Source of the DNA: Sulfurimonas sp.
GTDB lineage: Bacteria > Campylobacterota > Campylobacteria > Campylobacterales > Sulfurimonadaceae
Reading direction: 5' to 3'
DNA length: 64,000 nt
NCBI RefSeq assembly: GCF_029027585.1
Contig: NZ_CP093397.1
Coordinates: forward strand, 2,097,405 to 2,161,404
Made by a program: the position numbers and the translations under genes. Below the pieces are notes generated by a model that made no database searches, was not told where the DNA came from, and worked only from the letters and a program-made list of their open reading frames with translations. The stretch's first letter is position 1; the number at the start of each line of letters is the position of its first letter. This document shows, in pieces, positions 19,685 through 28,441 of this stretch.

Positions 19685-20623
19685 ATGAAAAAAATAGCAA
19701 TGATATTCGCAGGACAAGGTTCTCAAGCAGTAGGAATGGGTAAAGATTTTTATGAAAATTCACAGACTGCTCGTGAAATGTTTGCAAAAGCAGGTGAAAG
19801 AATTGGTGTTGATTTTAAAGAATTGATTTTTGAAGAAAATGATAAATTAGGTCAAACAGCATATACTCAACCTGCAATTTTACTTGTTCAAATGGTAGCA
19901 TATAAACTTTTTAAAGAATCGTGTCCAGATATTAAAGCTGAACTATTTTTAGGTCATTCTCTAGGTGAATTTTCTGCTCTTTGTGCATCTGGAGCTATTG
20001 ATTATGTAGATGCTATTGAGTTAGTTCATAATCGTGGTAAGTTTATGCAATCGGCTTGTGAAACAATAGAAGCTGGAATGATGGTATTAGTGGGACTTGA
20101 TGATGAGTCTGTTGAAAAAGTATGTTCAGATGCTCAAAATAATGGGAAGAAAGTTTGGCCTGCTAACTATAATCAAGATGGACAACTCGTTGTTGCTGGT
20201 ATGAAGTCTGATTTAATATCTTTAGAGCAAATATTTAAAGATGCTGGAGCAAAAAGAGCGATACTTTTAGATATGTCAGTAGCTTCTCATTGTGAACTTT
20301 TAGCACCTGCTCAAGAGCCATTGGCTGAGTTGATGTCAAGTATGGTAAATGATAGCTTTGAAGCTCCAATAGTGTCTAATGTTACAACAAATAAATATAA
20401 TACTAAAGCACAGGCTATTTTATTGTTAAAAGATCAGTTAGTTAAACCTGTAAAATATAAACAGTCAATTTTAGCAATTTGTAATGATGTTGATATGGCA
20501 ATAGAATTTGGAAATGGTATAACTTTAAAAGGCTTAAATCGTAGAATAGCAAAAGAGTTAAAAACAGTAAATATATCAGATATGGCATCTTTAGCAAAAG
20601 TTACAGAGGAAGTTTGCAGTTAA
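19685..20623 (+). CDS. fabD: Malonyl-CoA:ACP transacylase
   Basis: The 312-residue enzyme loads malonyl groups onto acyl carrier protein for fatty-acid synthesis. It has GQGSQAVGMG at 10-19, the nucleophile motif GHSLGE with Ser92, and His202 in the VASHCELL segment that completes the catalytic dyad. An AGGAGA site precedes the ATG. The amidase gene starts immediately after its TAA, with no gap. Confidence 0.96.
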   Translation: MKKIAMIFAGQGSQAVGMGKDFYENSQTAREMFAKAGERIGVDFKELIFEENDKLGQTAYTQPAILLVQMVAYKLFKESCPDIKAELFLGHSLGEFSALCASGAIDYVDAIELVHNRGKFMQSACETIEAGMMVLVGLDDESVEKVCSDAQNNGKKVWPANYNQDGQLVVAGMKSDLISLEQIFKDAGAKRAILLDMSVASHCELLAPAQEPLAELMSSMVNDSFEAPIVSNVTTNKYNTKAQAILLLKDQLVKPVKYKQSILAICNDVDMAIEFGNGITLKGLNRRIAKELKTVNISDMASLAKVTEEVCS

Positions 20624-21340
20624 ATGAAGGTAACATTAGCTCAGACTTCTCCAAAGCTTAACCGTTCAAATCTTTTGGAAATTATTTCTATAATAAGCGA
20701 GTTTAAAAGTGAAAGTGATTTAATTGTATTTCCAGAATTAGCACTTAATGGATACTCGTTACAAGATAAACTTTTTGAAGATGCTTATGAAATTGATGAA
20801 TTATATGAACTTAAAAAGTTAAGTGTAGAGATTGACATAATTATAGGTGGAGCAATAAGAGATAATAAAGTGTTTAGAAATGCCGCTTTATACTTTTGTA
20901 AAGGGGAACTTATTTCTCAGCATAACAAAGTGCATCTGCCAAACTATGGAATGTTTGAAGAAGCTCGTTATTTTAGTCCTGGTAACTTATTTGAAGGTTT
21001 TGATAGCGCGCATGGAAAAATATCTATGTTAGTTTGTGAAGATTTATGGCACGCTGGAGTTCATCAACAACTTTTTAACGAAAATCCTGATTATATCATC
21101 GCAATTGTAGCTTCTCCTGCTCGTGGATTTGATGATGATGGTTTAGAAATACAAGAGCAATGGTTAGCTTTGCTAAAATCAGCTTCTCTTCATTGTGATG
21201 CAAAGGTGATCTTTGTTAATCGTGTAGGTTTTGAAGATGGACTTGGTTTTTGGGGCGGAAGTTGTATTGTAGATAAAAATGCAAAAGTATTACATAAGCT
21301 ACCTCACTATGAAACAATTATAAAAACATTTGAAATATAA
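20624..21340 (+). CDS. Carbon-nitrogen hydrolase (nitrilase superfamily)
   Basis: The 238-residue protein has the nitrilase-superfamily triad E38 (VFPELAL), K102 (NKVHLPNYG) and C138 (LVCEDLW). The CEDLW context resembles the glutaminase domain of NAD synthetases, so it may be a stand-alone amidase that releases ammonia; the exact substrate cannot be read from the sequence. It starts 1 nt after the fabD stop and is followed by mtnN after 9 nt with AAGGA. Confidence 0.85.
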   Translation: MKVTLAQTSPKLNRSNLLEIISIISEFKSESDLIVFPELALNGYSLQDKLFEDAYEIDELYELKKLSVEIDIIIGGAIRDNKVFRNAALYFCKGELISQHNKVHLPNYGMFEEARYFSPGNLFEGFDSAHGKISMLVCEDLWHAGVHQQLFNENPDYIIAIVASPARGFDDDGLEIQEQWLALLKSASLHCDAKVIFVNRVGFEDGLGFWGGSCIVDKNAKVLHKLPHYETIIKTFEI

Positions 21341-21349
21341 GGAAAAAAA

Positions 21350-22042
21350 ATGAAGATAGCGATTATGGGTGCAATGCCTGAAGAGATAGCACCAATACTT
21401 GAAAAACTTGGTTCATATAAAACTACAAAATATGCAGATAATGAATATTATGAAGCAACTTATAATGGCGTAGAAGTTGTTGTTGCTTATTCAAAAATTG
21501 GTAAAGTATTTTCAACTTTAACAGCATCTACAATGATACAGCATTTTAATTGTGATAAGTTACTTTTTTCTGGTGTAGCTGGTGCAATTAACTCAGCTCT
21601 TAAGATTGGCGATTTGATAGTAGCATCTAAACTTTCACAACATGATTTAGATATTACAGCTTTTGGGCATCCTATGGGATTTGTACCAGGTGGTTGTGTA
21701 TTTGTTGAAGCAGATAGAGGTCTACTAGAGTTGTCAAAAGAAGTAGCTTCAGAGCTTGGTAAAACAGTTAAAGAAGGTGTCATAGCTACTGGAGATCAGT
21801 TCGTACATGATTCTGTAGTAAAAGATAATATAGTTAAGCACTTTAACGCAGATGCGTTGGAGATGGAAGGTGCGAGTGTTGCTGTTGTTTGTGATGCTCT
21901 AAATGTTCCATTTTTTATCTTGCGTGCAATAAGCGATACAGCAGATACAGATGCAAGTTTTTCTTTTGATGAGTTTATGGAATCAAGTGCTATCATATCA
22001 GCAGAGTTTATTATGAAAATGGTTGACAAGCTTGTCGATTAA
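21350..22042 (+). CDS. mtnN: 5'-methylthioadenosine/S-adenosylhomocysteine (aminofutalosine) nucleosidase
   Basis: The 230-residue protein begins MKIAIMGAMPEEIAPIL and contains FSGVAGAI, the active-site METxx-equivalent DALEMEGASVA and AISDTAD with the catalytic Asp, all typical of MTA/SAH nucleosidase. In Campylobacterota the same enzyme can also cleave 6-amino-6-deoxyfutalosine in the futalosine menaquinone pathway, which is inference here. Its last 20 nt overlap the next frame. Confidence 0.95.
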   Translation: MKIAIMGAMPEEIAPILEKLGSYKTTKYADNEYYEATYNGVEVVVAYSKIGKVFSTLTASTMIQHFNCDKLLFSGVAGAINSALKIGDLIVASKLSQHDLDITAFGHPMGFVPGGCVFVEADRGLLELSKEVASELGKTVKEGVIATGDQFVHDSVVKDNIVKHFNADALEMEGASVAVVCDALNVPFFILRAISDTADTDASFSFDEFMESSAIISAEFIMKMVDKLVD

Positions 22043-22790
22043 ATTATCTAAAAAAATAATGTCAAAACTTGGCAAAACAAATGCTGAGTTTGAGTTGATA
22101 GAAGAGGGCGATAAAATATTAGTCGGACTTAGCGGAGGTAAAGATTCACTTACTATGATTCATGCTATGAGAGAACAGCAACGCCGTGCTCCCTTTAAGT
22201 TTGATTTTATTGCAGTGACTATTAGTTATGGCATGGGTGAAAATTATGATGACTTGAGTACACATTGTAAAAAATATGATATTGAGCATATTGTAATCGA
22301 TACAAAAGTTTATGAATTAGCAAAAGAAAAAATAAGAAAAAACTCTTCATTTTGTAGCTTCTTTTCTAGAATGCGTAGAGGATATTTATATACTGCAGCG
22401 CAAGATAAAGGCTGTAATAAAGTAGCTATAGGTCATCACTTGGATGATGCGTGTGAGAGTTTTTTTATGAATTTTATTTATAATGGGCAGATGCGAAGTC
22501 TTGCTCCAAAATATAAGGCTGAAAATGGTTTGATAGTTATTCGTCCTCTTATCGGGATGCGTGAGCGCCAACTTAAAGCTTTTGTAGATGATAATAATCT
22601 AAATGCTATTGGTGATGAAGCTTGTCCTGCTATGCGCTTTGATGTAAAGATGCCACATGCTCGTGCTAATATGAAAAAAATGTTAGCTAAAATGGAAGAA
22701 GAATTCCCTCAACTTTTCACTAATCTAAATGCAGCATTTAAAAATATATCAGTTGATAGTTTTTTTGATAAAGAGAAGTTTTCACTTTAA
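22023..22790 (+). CDS. TtcA-like PP-loop ATPase with incomplete cluster-cysteine motifs
   Basis: The 255-residue protein has the PP-loop LSGGKDS (36-42), RMRRGYLY and GHHLDDACESFFMN, matching the TtcA tRNA 2-thiocytidine family. TtcA binds an iron-sulfur cluster with cysteines from two CxxC motifs; here these read C111-S-F-F and C201-P-A-M, so the second Cys of each is missing. It may use an open-site cluster or another chemistry. The start is uncertain: TTG 22023 overlaps mtnN; TTG 22032 and ATG 22059 are alternatives, but family alignment favours including residues before ATG 22059. Confidence 0.78.
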   Translation: MTSLSIKLSKKIMSKLGKTNAEFELIEEGDKILVGLSGGKDSLTMIHAMREQQRRAPFKFDFIAVTISYGMGENYDDLSTHCKKYDIEHIVIDTKVYELAKEKIRKNSSFCSFFSRMRRGYLYTAAQDKGCNKVAIGHHLDDACESFFMNFIYNGQMRSLAPKYKAENGLIVIRPLIGMRERQLKAFVDDNNLNAIGDEACPAMRFDVKMPHARANMKKMLAKMEEEFPQLFTNLNAAFKNISVDSFFDKEKFSL

Positions 22791-23277
22791 TACCTACAGT
22801 CTAAATTCTCTTCATCTTTTTCAATCTGTGTTTTTTTATTTTGAAGAGTTTCTTCTTTGATTTTGGATAAAAATTCAATAATATTATGTTGATAATGCAG
22901 AGTATCTTTATCATGAGTTAAAGCGATGATTGGCTTTAAAGATTCTACATCTATTTTTTTAGCATATCTTGGTATGATTTTTAACTCTTTTTGAATACTT
23001 GAAACTAAAGTATCGATATCTAAGCCATTATTATCTTTAACTTTTTTACTAACTCTTTTGTAGAGAGCATAAGTAAATTTACCCTATCTTCATCATTTTT
23101 ATATATTTGTAAACCAATACTTTTTACGGCTACATAACTCTCTACAGTAGAATCATTATTTGAAGCTATAATAAGTGCAAATATTTTAGCACGAAACTCA
23201 AGTGAACCATGATGATGAACAAAAAATTCACGAAAAGCACTAAAAAAATAGTGTTTTAGTCTAAAACTAAGTCGCAT
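22787..23277 (-). pseudogene. Unknown conserved-looking protein, frame interrupted at a slippery A run
   Basis: The first frame runs from ATG 23277 to 23020 (85 aa), and the -1 frame continues smoothly to TAA at 22787, giving about 163 residues in all (length 3n+2). The switch point is A AAA AAG at 23041-23047, exactly in phase (codons 78-79). The N-terminal part is basic and aromatic (RLKHYFFSAFREFFV); the C-terminal part is charged and helical. I do not recognise the family. Its stop overlaps the ttcA-like stop tail to tail. Either one A has been lost, a sequencing error is present, or ribosomes shift frame. Confidence 0.6.
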
Positions 23278-23291
23278 TTAAATCCTTAATC

Positions 23292-23559
23292 TAAGTTACA
23301 GACCATAAATAACTTCATACTCAATGAGAAGAGAAGCTATAAGATACAAGGCGAAAGTTCGCATGAGCTACTAGTAGCTTAAAGAGCTTTTAACGAAGTA
23401 GATTGTAGCTTCTCTTCTCACCCGAAGGGCAACATTTAAAAGATTTATCTTCCGCGTTAAACTTACTTTAACGATACTCGTATCGCCAAAGAAAGTTTGC
23501 CTTGAACCTAAACCTTTTAAATGTTGTTGAGAATGAAGTTATTTATGGTCTGTAACTTA
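23292..23559. repeat. 268-bp palindromic element with 27-bp perfect terminal inverted repeats
   Basis: The termini 23292-23318 and 23533-23559 are perfect 27-bp inverted repeats, extended inward by CTCAA/TTGAG after one mismatch. Inside are two long hairpins: 15 bp perfect (23325-23339/23406-23420) and 13 bp perfect (23430-23442/23514-23526). Each contains smaller hairpins (23351-23362, 14-bp palindrome 23366-23379, 23455-23473, 23459-23469/23488-23498, 23472-23485). The ends are TAAG...CTTA, compatible with a TA target duplication. No gene of useful length lies inside. It fills most of the 333-bp gap between the divergent genes at 23277 and 23611. It is likely a MITE-like or REP/BIME-like element, or a highly structured RNA. 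Confidence 0.75.
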
Positions 23560-23567
23560 TCTCTATA

Positions 23568-23576
23568 TGGTATTAT
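23568..23576 (+). promoter_or_regulatory. Extended -10 promoter of yebC
   Basis: TGGTATTAT sits 9 nt outside the right end of the palindromic element and 34 bp before the yebC ATG, with AAGGA at 23599-23603. The element therefore lies directly upstream of this promoter. Confidence 0.5.
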
Positions 23577-23610
23577 ACTGAAATTATATGTTAAGAATAA
23601 GGAAAATTTT

Positions 23611-24321
23611 ATGGGTAGAGCCTTTGAGTACAGAAAAGCATCAAAATTAAAGAGATGGGGTGCAATGTCAAAGTTGTTTCCAAAGTTAGGAAAGATTATT
23701 ACGATGGCGGCAAAAGAGGGTAGTAGTGACCCAGATATGAATTCAAAGCTTCGTACTGCTATTATAAATGCAAAATCAGAAAATATGCCAAAAGATAATA
23801 TTGAAGCAGCGATAAAAAGAGCATCTGCAAAAGATACAGCATCTATGCTTGAAGTAAATTATGAATGTAAGGCTCCTCATGGTGTTTTGATTTTTGTAGA
23901 ATCAATGACTGATAATAATACTAGAACAGTTGCTAATGTTAAAAATATCATTACAAAAAGAGGTGGAGAACTTCTTACTAATGGCTCTTTAGAATTTATG
24001 TTTGATAGAAAAGCACTAATAGAGTTTAAACTAACTGATGAAATGGACATAGAAGAACTAGAGTTAGAACTGATAGATGCTGGATTACAAGAGATAGAAG
24101 AAGAAGATGGAGTATGTTTTGTGACAGCAGATTATACAAGCTTTGGAACACTTAATTTAGCTCTTGAAGATATGAAGATAGAGATAACAAAGGCTAATTT
24201 AGAGAGAATGGCAAATGCCCCTATATCTATATCTGAGCAACAACAAGTTGAGATTGATAAAATTTTAGAAAAACTTGAAGATGACGAAGATGTTCAAAAG
24301 GTTTTTACAAATATAGAGTAA
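23611..24321 (+). CDS. yebC: YebC/TACO1-family protein
   Basis: The 237-residue protein begins MGRAFEYRKASKLKRWGAMSK and continues with AAKEGSSDPDMNSKLRTAI, typical of YebC. Family members have been described as DNA-binding regulators and, more recently, as factors that help ribosomes through proline stretches. The longest frame starts at 23521 inside the palindromic element, but ATG 23611 matches family N-termini and has AAGGA upstream, so it is preferred. Confidence 0.95.
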   Translation: MGRAFEYRKASKLKRWGAMSKLFPKLGKIITMAAKEGSSDPDMNSKLRTAIINAKSENMPKDNIEAAIKRASAKDTASMLEVNYECKAPHGVLIFVESMTDNNTRTVANVKNIITKRGGELLTNGSLEFMFDRKALIEFKLTDEMDIEELELELIDAGLQEIEEEDGVCFVTADYTSFGTLNLALEDMKIEITKANLERMANAPISISEQQQVEIDKILEKLEDDEDVQKVFTNIE

Positions 24322-24322
24322 T

Positions 24323-24898
24323 ATGAAATTTATTGATAAAATATATACAAATACTTATGAGATTAAGCAATCTAAGTTTATTGCTTACCTTACTCCTTTT
24401 TATGATTTTAAAATAACACTTGAACAGTTAAAACAAGAGCATCTAAAAGCTAGACACTTTGTTGTTGGGTATAGATATTTGAATGAGTTTGAGCAAATAA
24501 TAGAGTACTCCACGGATGATGGAGAACCAAAAGGAACTTCAGGTAAGCCAAGTCTTATGGTGCTACAAGGTAACTCATTAATAAATTCTGCAGTTATTGT
24601 TGTTAGGTATTTTGGTGGAACAAAGTTGGGAACAGGAGGACTTGTTCGTGCTTATAGTGAAGCTGTAAATAATGTTATAAATACAGCAACACTAAAAGAG
24701 TATAAAAAAGAGATAGAAGTAAAAATTAGCTTTTTATATTCAAATATTAGAAAAGTTGAGTATGAATGTAAAGTGTTTAATGTTTGTGTAATAGACAAAG
24801 TATTTGACTTAGAAGCGATGTACAGCATTAAAGCAAGTGAAGAAGATATGAAAGACTTTTTGCAAAAACTACAAAGAGTAGTAAAAGTTGTTAGTTGA
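24323..24898 (+). CDS. yigZ: YigZ/IMPACT-family protein
   Basis: The 191-residue protein has the IMPACT N-terminal domain with KARHFVVGYR, STDDGEPKGTSGKP and VVRYFGGTKLGTGGLVRAYS, the conserved core of the UPF0029/YigZ family. The family is related to yeast Yih1 and binds nucleic acid or ribosomes; the bacterial role is not settled. It starts 1 nt after the yebC stop and ends 12 nt before the convergent mshG. Confidence 0.92.
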   Translation: MKFIDKIYTNTYEIKQSKFIAYLTPFYDFKITLEQLKQEHLKARHFVVGYRYLNEFEQIIEYSTDDGEPKGTSGKPSLMVLQGNSLINSAVIVVRYFGGTKLGTGGLVRAYSEAVNNVINTATLKEYKKEIEVKISFLYSNIRKVEYECKVFNVCVIDKVFDLEAMYSIKASEEDMKDFLQKLQRVVKVVS

Positions 24899-24909
24899 AG
24901 TTTTAGGCT

Positions 24910-26151
24910 TTATCCACCAACAGCAGCACCCATTCCCCAGATTGGTAAGAAAATACCTAATGCTAAAAGAATAACCATTGCAGCAATTATAACAAGCATA
25001 ATAGGCTCTATCGCATCTGAAAGACCATCTATTATCGCATCAAAACGCATTTTATAATATTCTGCAACTTTTTGAATCATAGTATCAAGAGTACCACTAT
25101 CTTCGCCAGCTCTTACCATTTGTATAACCATGTTTTCAAATAATTTTGTATCTTTTAATCCGCTGTTGAGTGTTCCACCTTTCTCAACTGTTCTTCTAAC
25201 AGATAGCAGTTTTTGTTTTAATGGTAAGTTGTCTATCATTCCAATTGCTGTCTCTAATGCCTCAGCTATTGGAATACCTGCACGAATAAGTTCAGAGAAA
25301 ACTAAGGTAAAACGATTTAAAGTTGAGAATTTGATAATATTTTTAATAAGGTATGCTTTGAGTAAAAACTTATGCCATCCAAATCTTATATGCGTGTAAT
25401 TTCTAATCATATATTTAAAAAGTGAGAAAGATAAAAATAACCCAGCAATAACATAAAGACCGTAATTATTAAATAAATGCTCTAAAGTAAGTAATATCTG
25501 AGTAGGTAGTGGAAGTTCAACCTTCAATGAATCAAAAATTGATTTAAATTTTGGAACAACAAAAGATATTAAAATTGTAAATGCTATAGCCATCGCAATC
25601 ATTACATTTCTTGGGTATGCCATAGCTTTTTTAAATTTAATAAAATTAGATCTAATTTCTTCAAGCATATCAGCCAAAGCATACAATGACTCATCAAGAT
25701 TACCTGTTTTTTCTCCAAGCTCAACCATAGCTATTGTAAGGTTACCTAATTCAAAACGAAAATTTTCCATTGAAGCTGATAATGAATGACCAGAGTTTAT
25801 GTCATCTGCAAGCCTTCCAAAAACATGTTCTAATGCTTGATCATCTGTTGATTCGGCTATTTCACTTAAGGAATCATATATTGAAATACCAGCATTTGTC
25901 ATAACGGCAAGTTGTCTAATAGATGCTATTAGTGTATCTGGTTTGATTTTTCTTTTTTTAATATTTTGAAATAAGTTTGCTTGAAACCTTTTTAGTTGTG
26001 CTTCTAGAGGCTCTTGACCTTCTACAACTTTGATGATTATTCCAGAGTATTTTAACTTTGCATAATCATTTGCTTCTTTTTTATCTTTTGCATAAAGAGG
26101 AATTTCTTCTCTTTTACCTTTTGTAAGAATCGTTGCAACATAATACTTCAT
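24910..26151 (-). CDS. mshG: Type IV pilus / type II secretion inner-membrane platform protein, MshG-like
   Basis: The 413-residue protein has two GspF domains (about 75-195 and 280-400), each with the helical pattern LAVMTNAGISIYDSL and FSELIRAGIPIAEAL, and three membrane segments (about 185-205, 235-255, 385-405). It forms the inner-membrane platform that the assembly ATPase acts on. Its start overlaps the mshE stop by 4 nt. It is the last gene of a cluster in MSHA order; gspF or pilC would be generic names. Confidence 0.9.
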   Translation of the reverse strand: MKYYVATILTKGKREEIPLYAKDKKEANDYAKLKYSGIIIKVVEGQEPLEAQLKRFQANLFQNIKKRKIKPDTLIASIRQLAVMTNAGISIYDSLSEIAESTDDQALEHVFGRLADDINSGHSLSASMENFRFELGNLTIAMVELGEKTGNLDESLYALADMLEEIRSNFIKFKKAMAYPRNVMIAMAIAFTILISFVVPKFKSIFDSLKVELPLPTQILLTLEHLFNNYGLYVIAGLFLSFSLFKYMIRNYTHIRFGWHKFLLKAYLIKNIIKFSTLNRFTLVFSELIRAGIPIAEALETAIGMIDNLPLKQKLLSVRRTVEKGGTLNSGLKDTKLFENMVIQMVRAGEDSGTLDTMIQKVAEYYKMRFDAIIDGLSDAIEPIMLVIIAAMVILLALGIFLPIWGMGAAVGG

Positions 26152-27884
26152 ACTTTTGCCACCCTTAATACTTCTTCTAAACTTGTTATACCGTCCAGAG
26201 CTTTTTGAATACCATTTTCAAATATTCCAATAAAACCATCTTCTACTGCTTGAGCAAGCATAGCATCTTTTGGAGCACCTTTAGCAATCAGAGATGACAT
26301 AGCTTCTGTTATAGTTAAGACTTCACATATCATCTCTCTGCCCATATATCCAGTATCGTTACATTCTTTACATCCTGTACCTTTGTAAAAAATTGCTTTT
26401 TTTGGAATATATTGTTCAAAATCCTCTAGTGTTGATGATGGAATTTTTTCTATTACTTTACATTTGGTACAAATTTTTCTAACTAGCCTTTGTGCTTGAA
26501 TAGCAACTAATGCTCCACTAATGAGATAATTTTCAATTCCCATATCAACCATACGAGGAATTGCACTAATTGAGTCATTTGTGTGAAGAGTTGAGATAAC
26601 CATATGCCCTGTAAGAGCCGCTTTAATAGCTATTTCTAAAGTTTCTTGATCCCGAATTTCACCAATCATAATTTTGTCTGGATCTTGTCTTAAAATTGAA
26701 CGAAGAGCAGCTGCAAAAGTAAGACCAACTTTTGGATTTACTTGAACTTGTTGAATAAGATTCATTCTATACTCAACAGGGTCTTCAACTGTAATAACTT
26801 TATCTTCTACATTTCTAAGTTCATTTAATGCACCATAAAGAGTTGTTGTTTTACCACTACCAGTAGGTCCTGTAACTAAGATAATACCAAATGGTTCTTG
26901 TAAACCTTTTAAAAGCTTGTTGTAACTTAAAGTATCCATACCAGCATCTTCTAGTTTAACAAGTGCTTTTTCTTTATCAAGTACACGCATAACGATAGAC
27001 TCGCCATAAAGAATAGGAAGAGTAGATATACGAAAGTCAAACTCTCTATCTCCAACAGCAGTAGAAAAACGACCATCTTGAGGTTTCCTTTTTTCAGCAA
27101 TATCAAGATTAGCTAAAAGTTTAAGTCTAGATGCTAAAGGTGGATAGATGTCTTTATCAAATATTTGTACTTCTGTAAGTTTACCATCTATTCTAGCTCG
27201 TACTACACAGTTTTTTTCTGTTGGTTCTATATGAACATCACTCGCTCTGCTTCGAATACAAGTTTTTAAAATAACATCAATTAACAATAAAATAGATGAA
27301 GCTTCTTGCTGTTCTTCTAGTGTAGTAATAGAATTTAGCTCATCTCGAATTTTTTTGATTAAATCTTTTACACTGTTTTGTAATTCAACCTTATACAAAT
27401 AAGAGAGGATTTGTTTTTTTGTTGCGCAAGCAATTTTTAATATTTTTCTAGGGAAGAGTCTTTGTATAGCTTCTTCTGCCTCAATATTTAGAGGATCACA
27501 AAAAGCGACTGTTACACTCATATCATCTTGAGAAATAGGGATAAATGTGAATTTTTTTAGTTGAGCAAAAGGAATTCTACTTATTAATTGGTAATCCATG
27601 TCGATAGCATCTAAGTCTAAAAAGAATAAATCTAAACCTGCTGATAGTTTTTGTAGTACTTCTTTTTCACCGATATAATCATAGTTTTCAATAATAGATA
27701 ATTCATAGATACCATTTCTTATTTGTTCAACTATGAAACGAACAAGTCTGTCCATAGTCATAAAGCCAGATAGTGTTATATCTCTTAATATTAGGTCAGA
27801 ACTTAAACCTTTTGCTAAAAGTCTATTAACTTGACCTTGCATAATTGAGCCATTTGCAAGTAAATCAGTAGTTATTCTATCCAT
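26148..27884 (-). CDS. mshE: Type IV pilus assembly ATPase, MshE/GspE-like
   Basis: The 578-residue protein has an N-terminal GspE/MshE-N region (about 1-165, including FIPISQDDMSVTVAFCDPL) and the hexameric ATPase core: Walker A GPTGSGKTT at 339-347, Asp box EDPVEY, Walker B GEIRDQET at 408-415, His box HTND, and the zinc tetracysteine C472-x2-C475 / C505-x2-C508. It drives pilus extension. MshE homologues bind c-di-GMP through the N-terminal domain; the diagnostic motif is not clearly readable here. Confidence 0.93.
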   Translation of the reverse strand: MDRITTDLLANGSIMQGQVNRLLAKGLSSDLILRDITLSGFMTMDRLVRFIVEQIRNGIYELSIIENYDYIGEKEVLQKLSAGLDLFFLDLDAIDMDYQLISRIPFAQLKKFTFIPISQDDMSVTVAFCDPLNIEAEEAIQRLFPRKILKIACATKKQILSYLYKVELQNSVKDLIKKIRDELNSITTLEEQQEASSILLLIDVILKTCIRSRASDVHIEPTEKNCVVRARIDGKLTEVQIFDKDIYPPLASRLKLLANLDIAEKRKPQDGRFSTAVGDREFDFRISTLPILYGESIVMRVLDKEKALVKLEDAGMDTLSYNKLLKGLQEPFGIILVTGPTGSGKTTTLYGALNELRNVEDKVITVEDPVEYRMNLIQQVQVNPKVGLTFAAALRSILRQDPDKIMIGEIRDQETLEIAIKAALTGHMVISTLHTNDSISAIPRMVDMGIENYLISGALVAIQAQRLVRKICTKCKVIEKIPSSTLEDFEQYIPKKAIFYKGTGCKECNDTGYMGREMICEVLTITEAMSSLIAKGAPKDAMLAQAVEDGFIGIFENGIQKALDGITSLEEVLRVAKV

Positions 27885-27898
27885 AGATTATCCTAGCT

Positions 27899-28441
27899 TT
27901 ACCAGTAAACATGGCGTTTTATAGTTATTGTATCATAAAACTCTTCAATCACTATCTTCTTAATTCTTACATTTTTTTCTAAATACAACTTGTATGTTAG
28001 CTTTTTATCTTTTTCATCTTCAAAAAGATAAAAAGCTCTTGGTTCGTGTTTTCCAAGTTTTGCATAAAAATCAAAAATTTTTGATAGTACATAATTCGTA
28101 GTAGGTAAATCTAAAGATGATAAGTCATAATTGTCAATAAGAGCATGATATAAAAGTTTTTTTTGCATTAATATTACAGAAAAGTAAGCAGAGTTAGCAC
28201 GAGATTCAGGAGAAAATTTTAAAAGTGCTATTGGTATAGCTAGTCTGTCAAGGTAGTCTGAGTTCAGACAAGAAAAAGCATATAATGATACAAATTCTTC
28301 ATCTTTTTTATTTTGTTTAAAATTATCAAAACCTATATCACAAACTCTTTCATATTTTTTATTTTGGTAGAGAGTAAACATATTTTGTTTTATTGTCGCA
28401 TATAAATTTATGCTTATTAATAGTACTAATAATGTTTTCAT
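27899..28441 (-). CDS. Unknown periplasmic protein in the MSHA cluster
   Basis: The 180-residue protein has a signal peptide (KTLLVLLISINLYAT) and then a helical, Asp/Leu/Tyr-rich body with TPR-like spacing (YERVCDIGFDNFKQNKKDEEF). I recognise no named family. It sits between the mshN-like gene (4-nt overlap at its start) and mshE (14-nt gap), a slot that holds no gene in the standard Vibrio order, so it is probably a lineage-specific assembly or pilotin-like factor. That role is inference from position. Confidence 0.75.
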   Translation of the reverse strand: MKTLLVLLISINLYATIKQNMFTLYQNKKYERVCDIGFDNFKQNKKDEEFVSLYAFSCLNSDYLDRLAIPIALLKFSPESRANSAYFSVILMQKKLLYHALIDNYDLSSLDLPTTNYVLSKIFDFYAKLGKHEPRAFYLFEDEKDKKLTYKLYLEKNVRIKKIVIEEFYDTITIKRHVYW

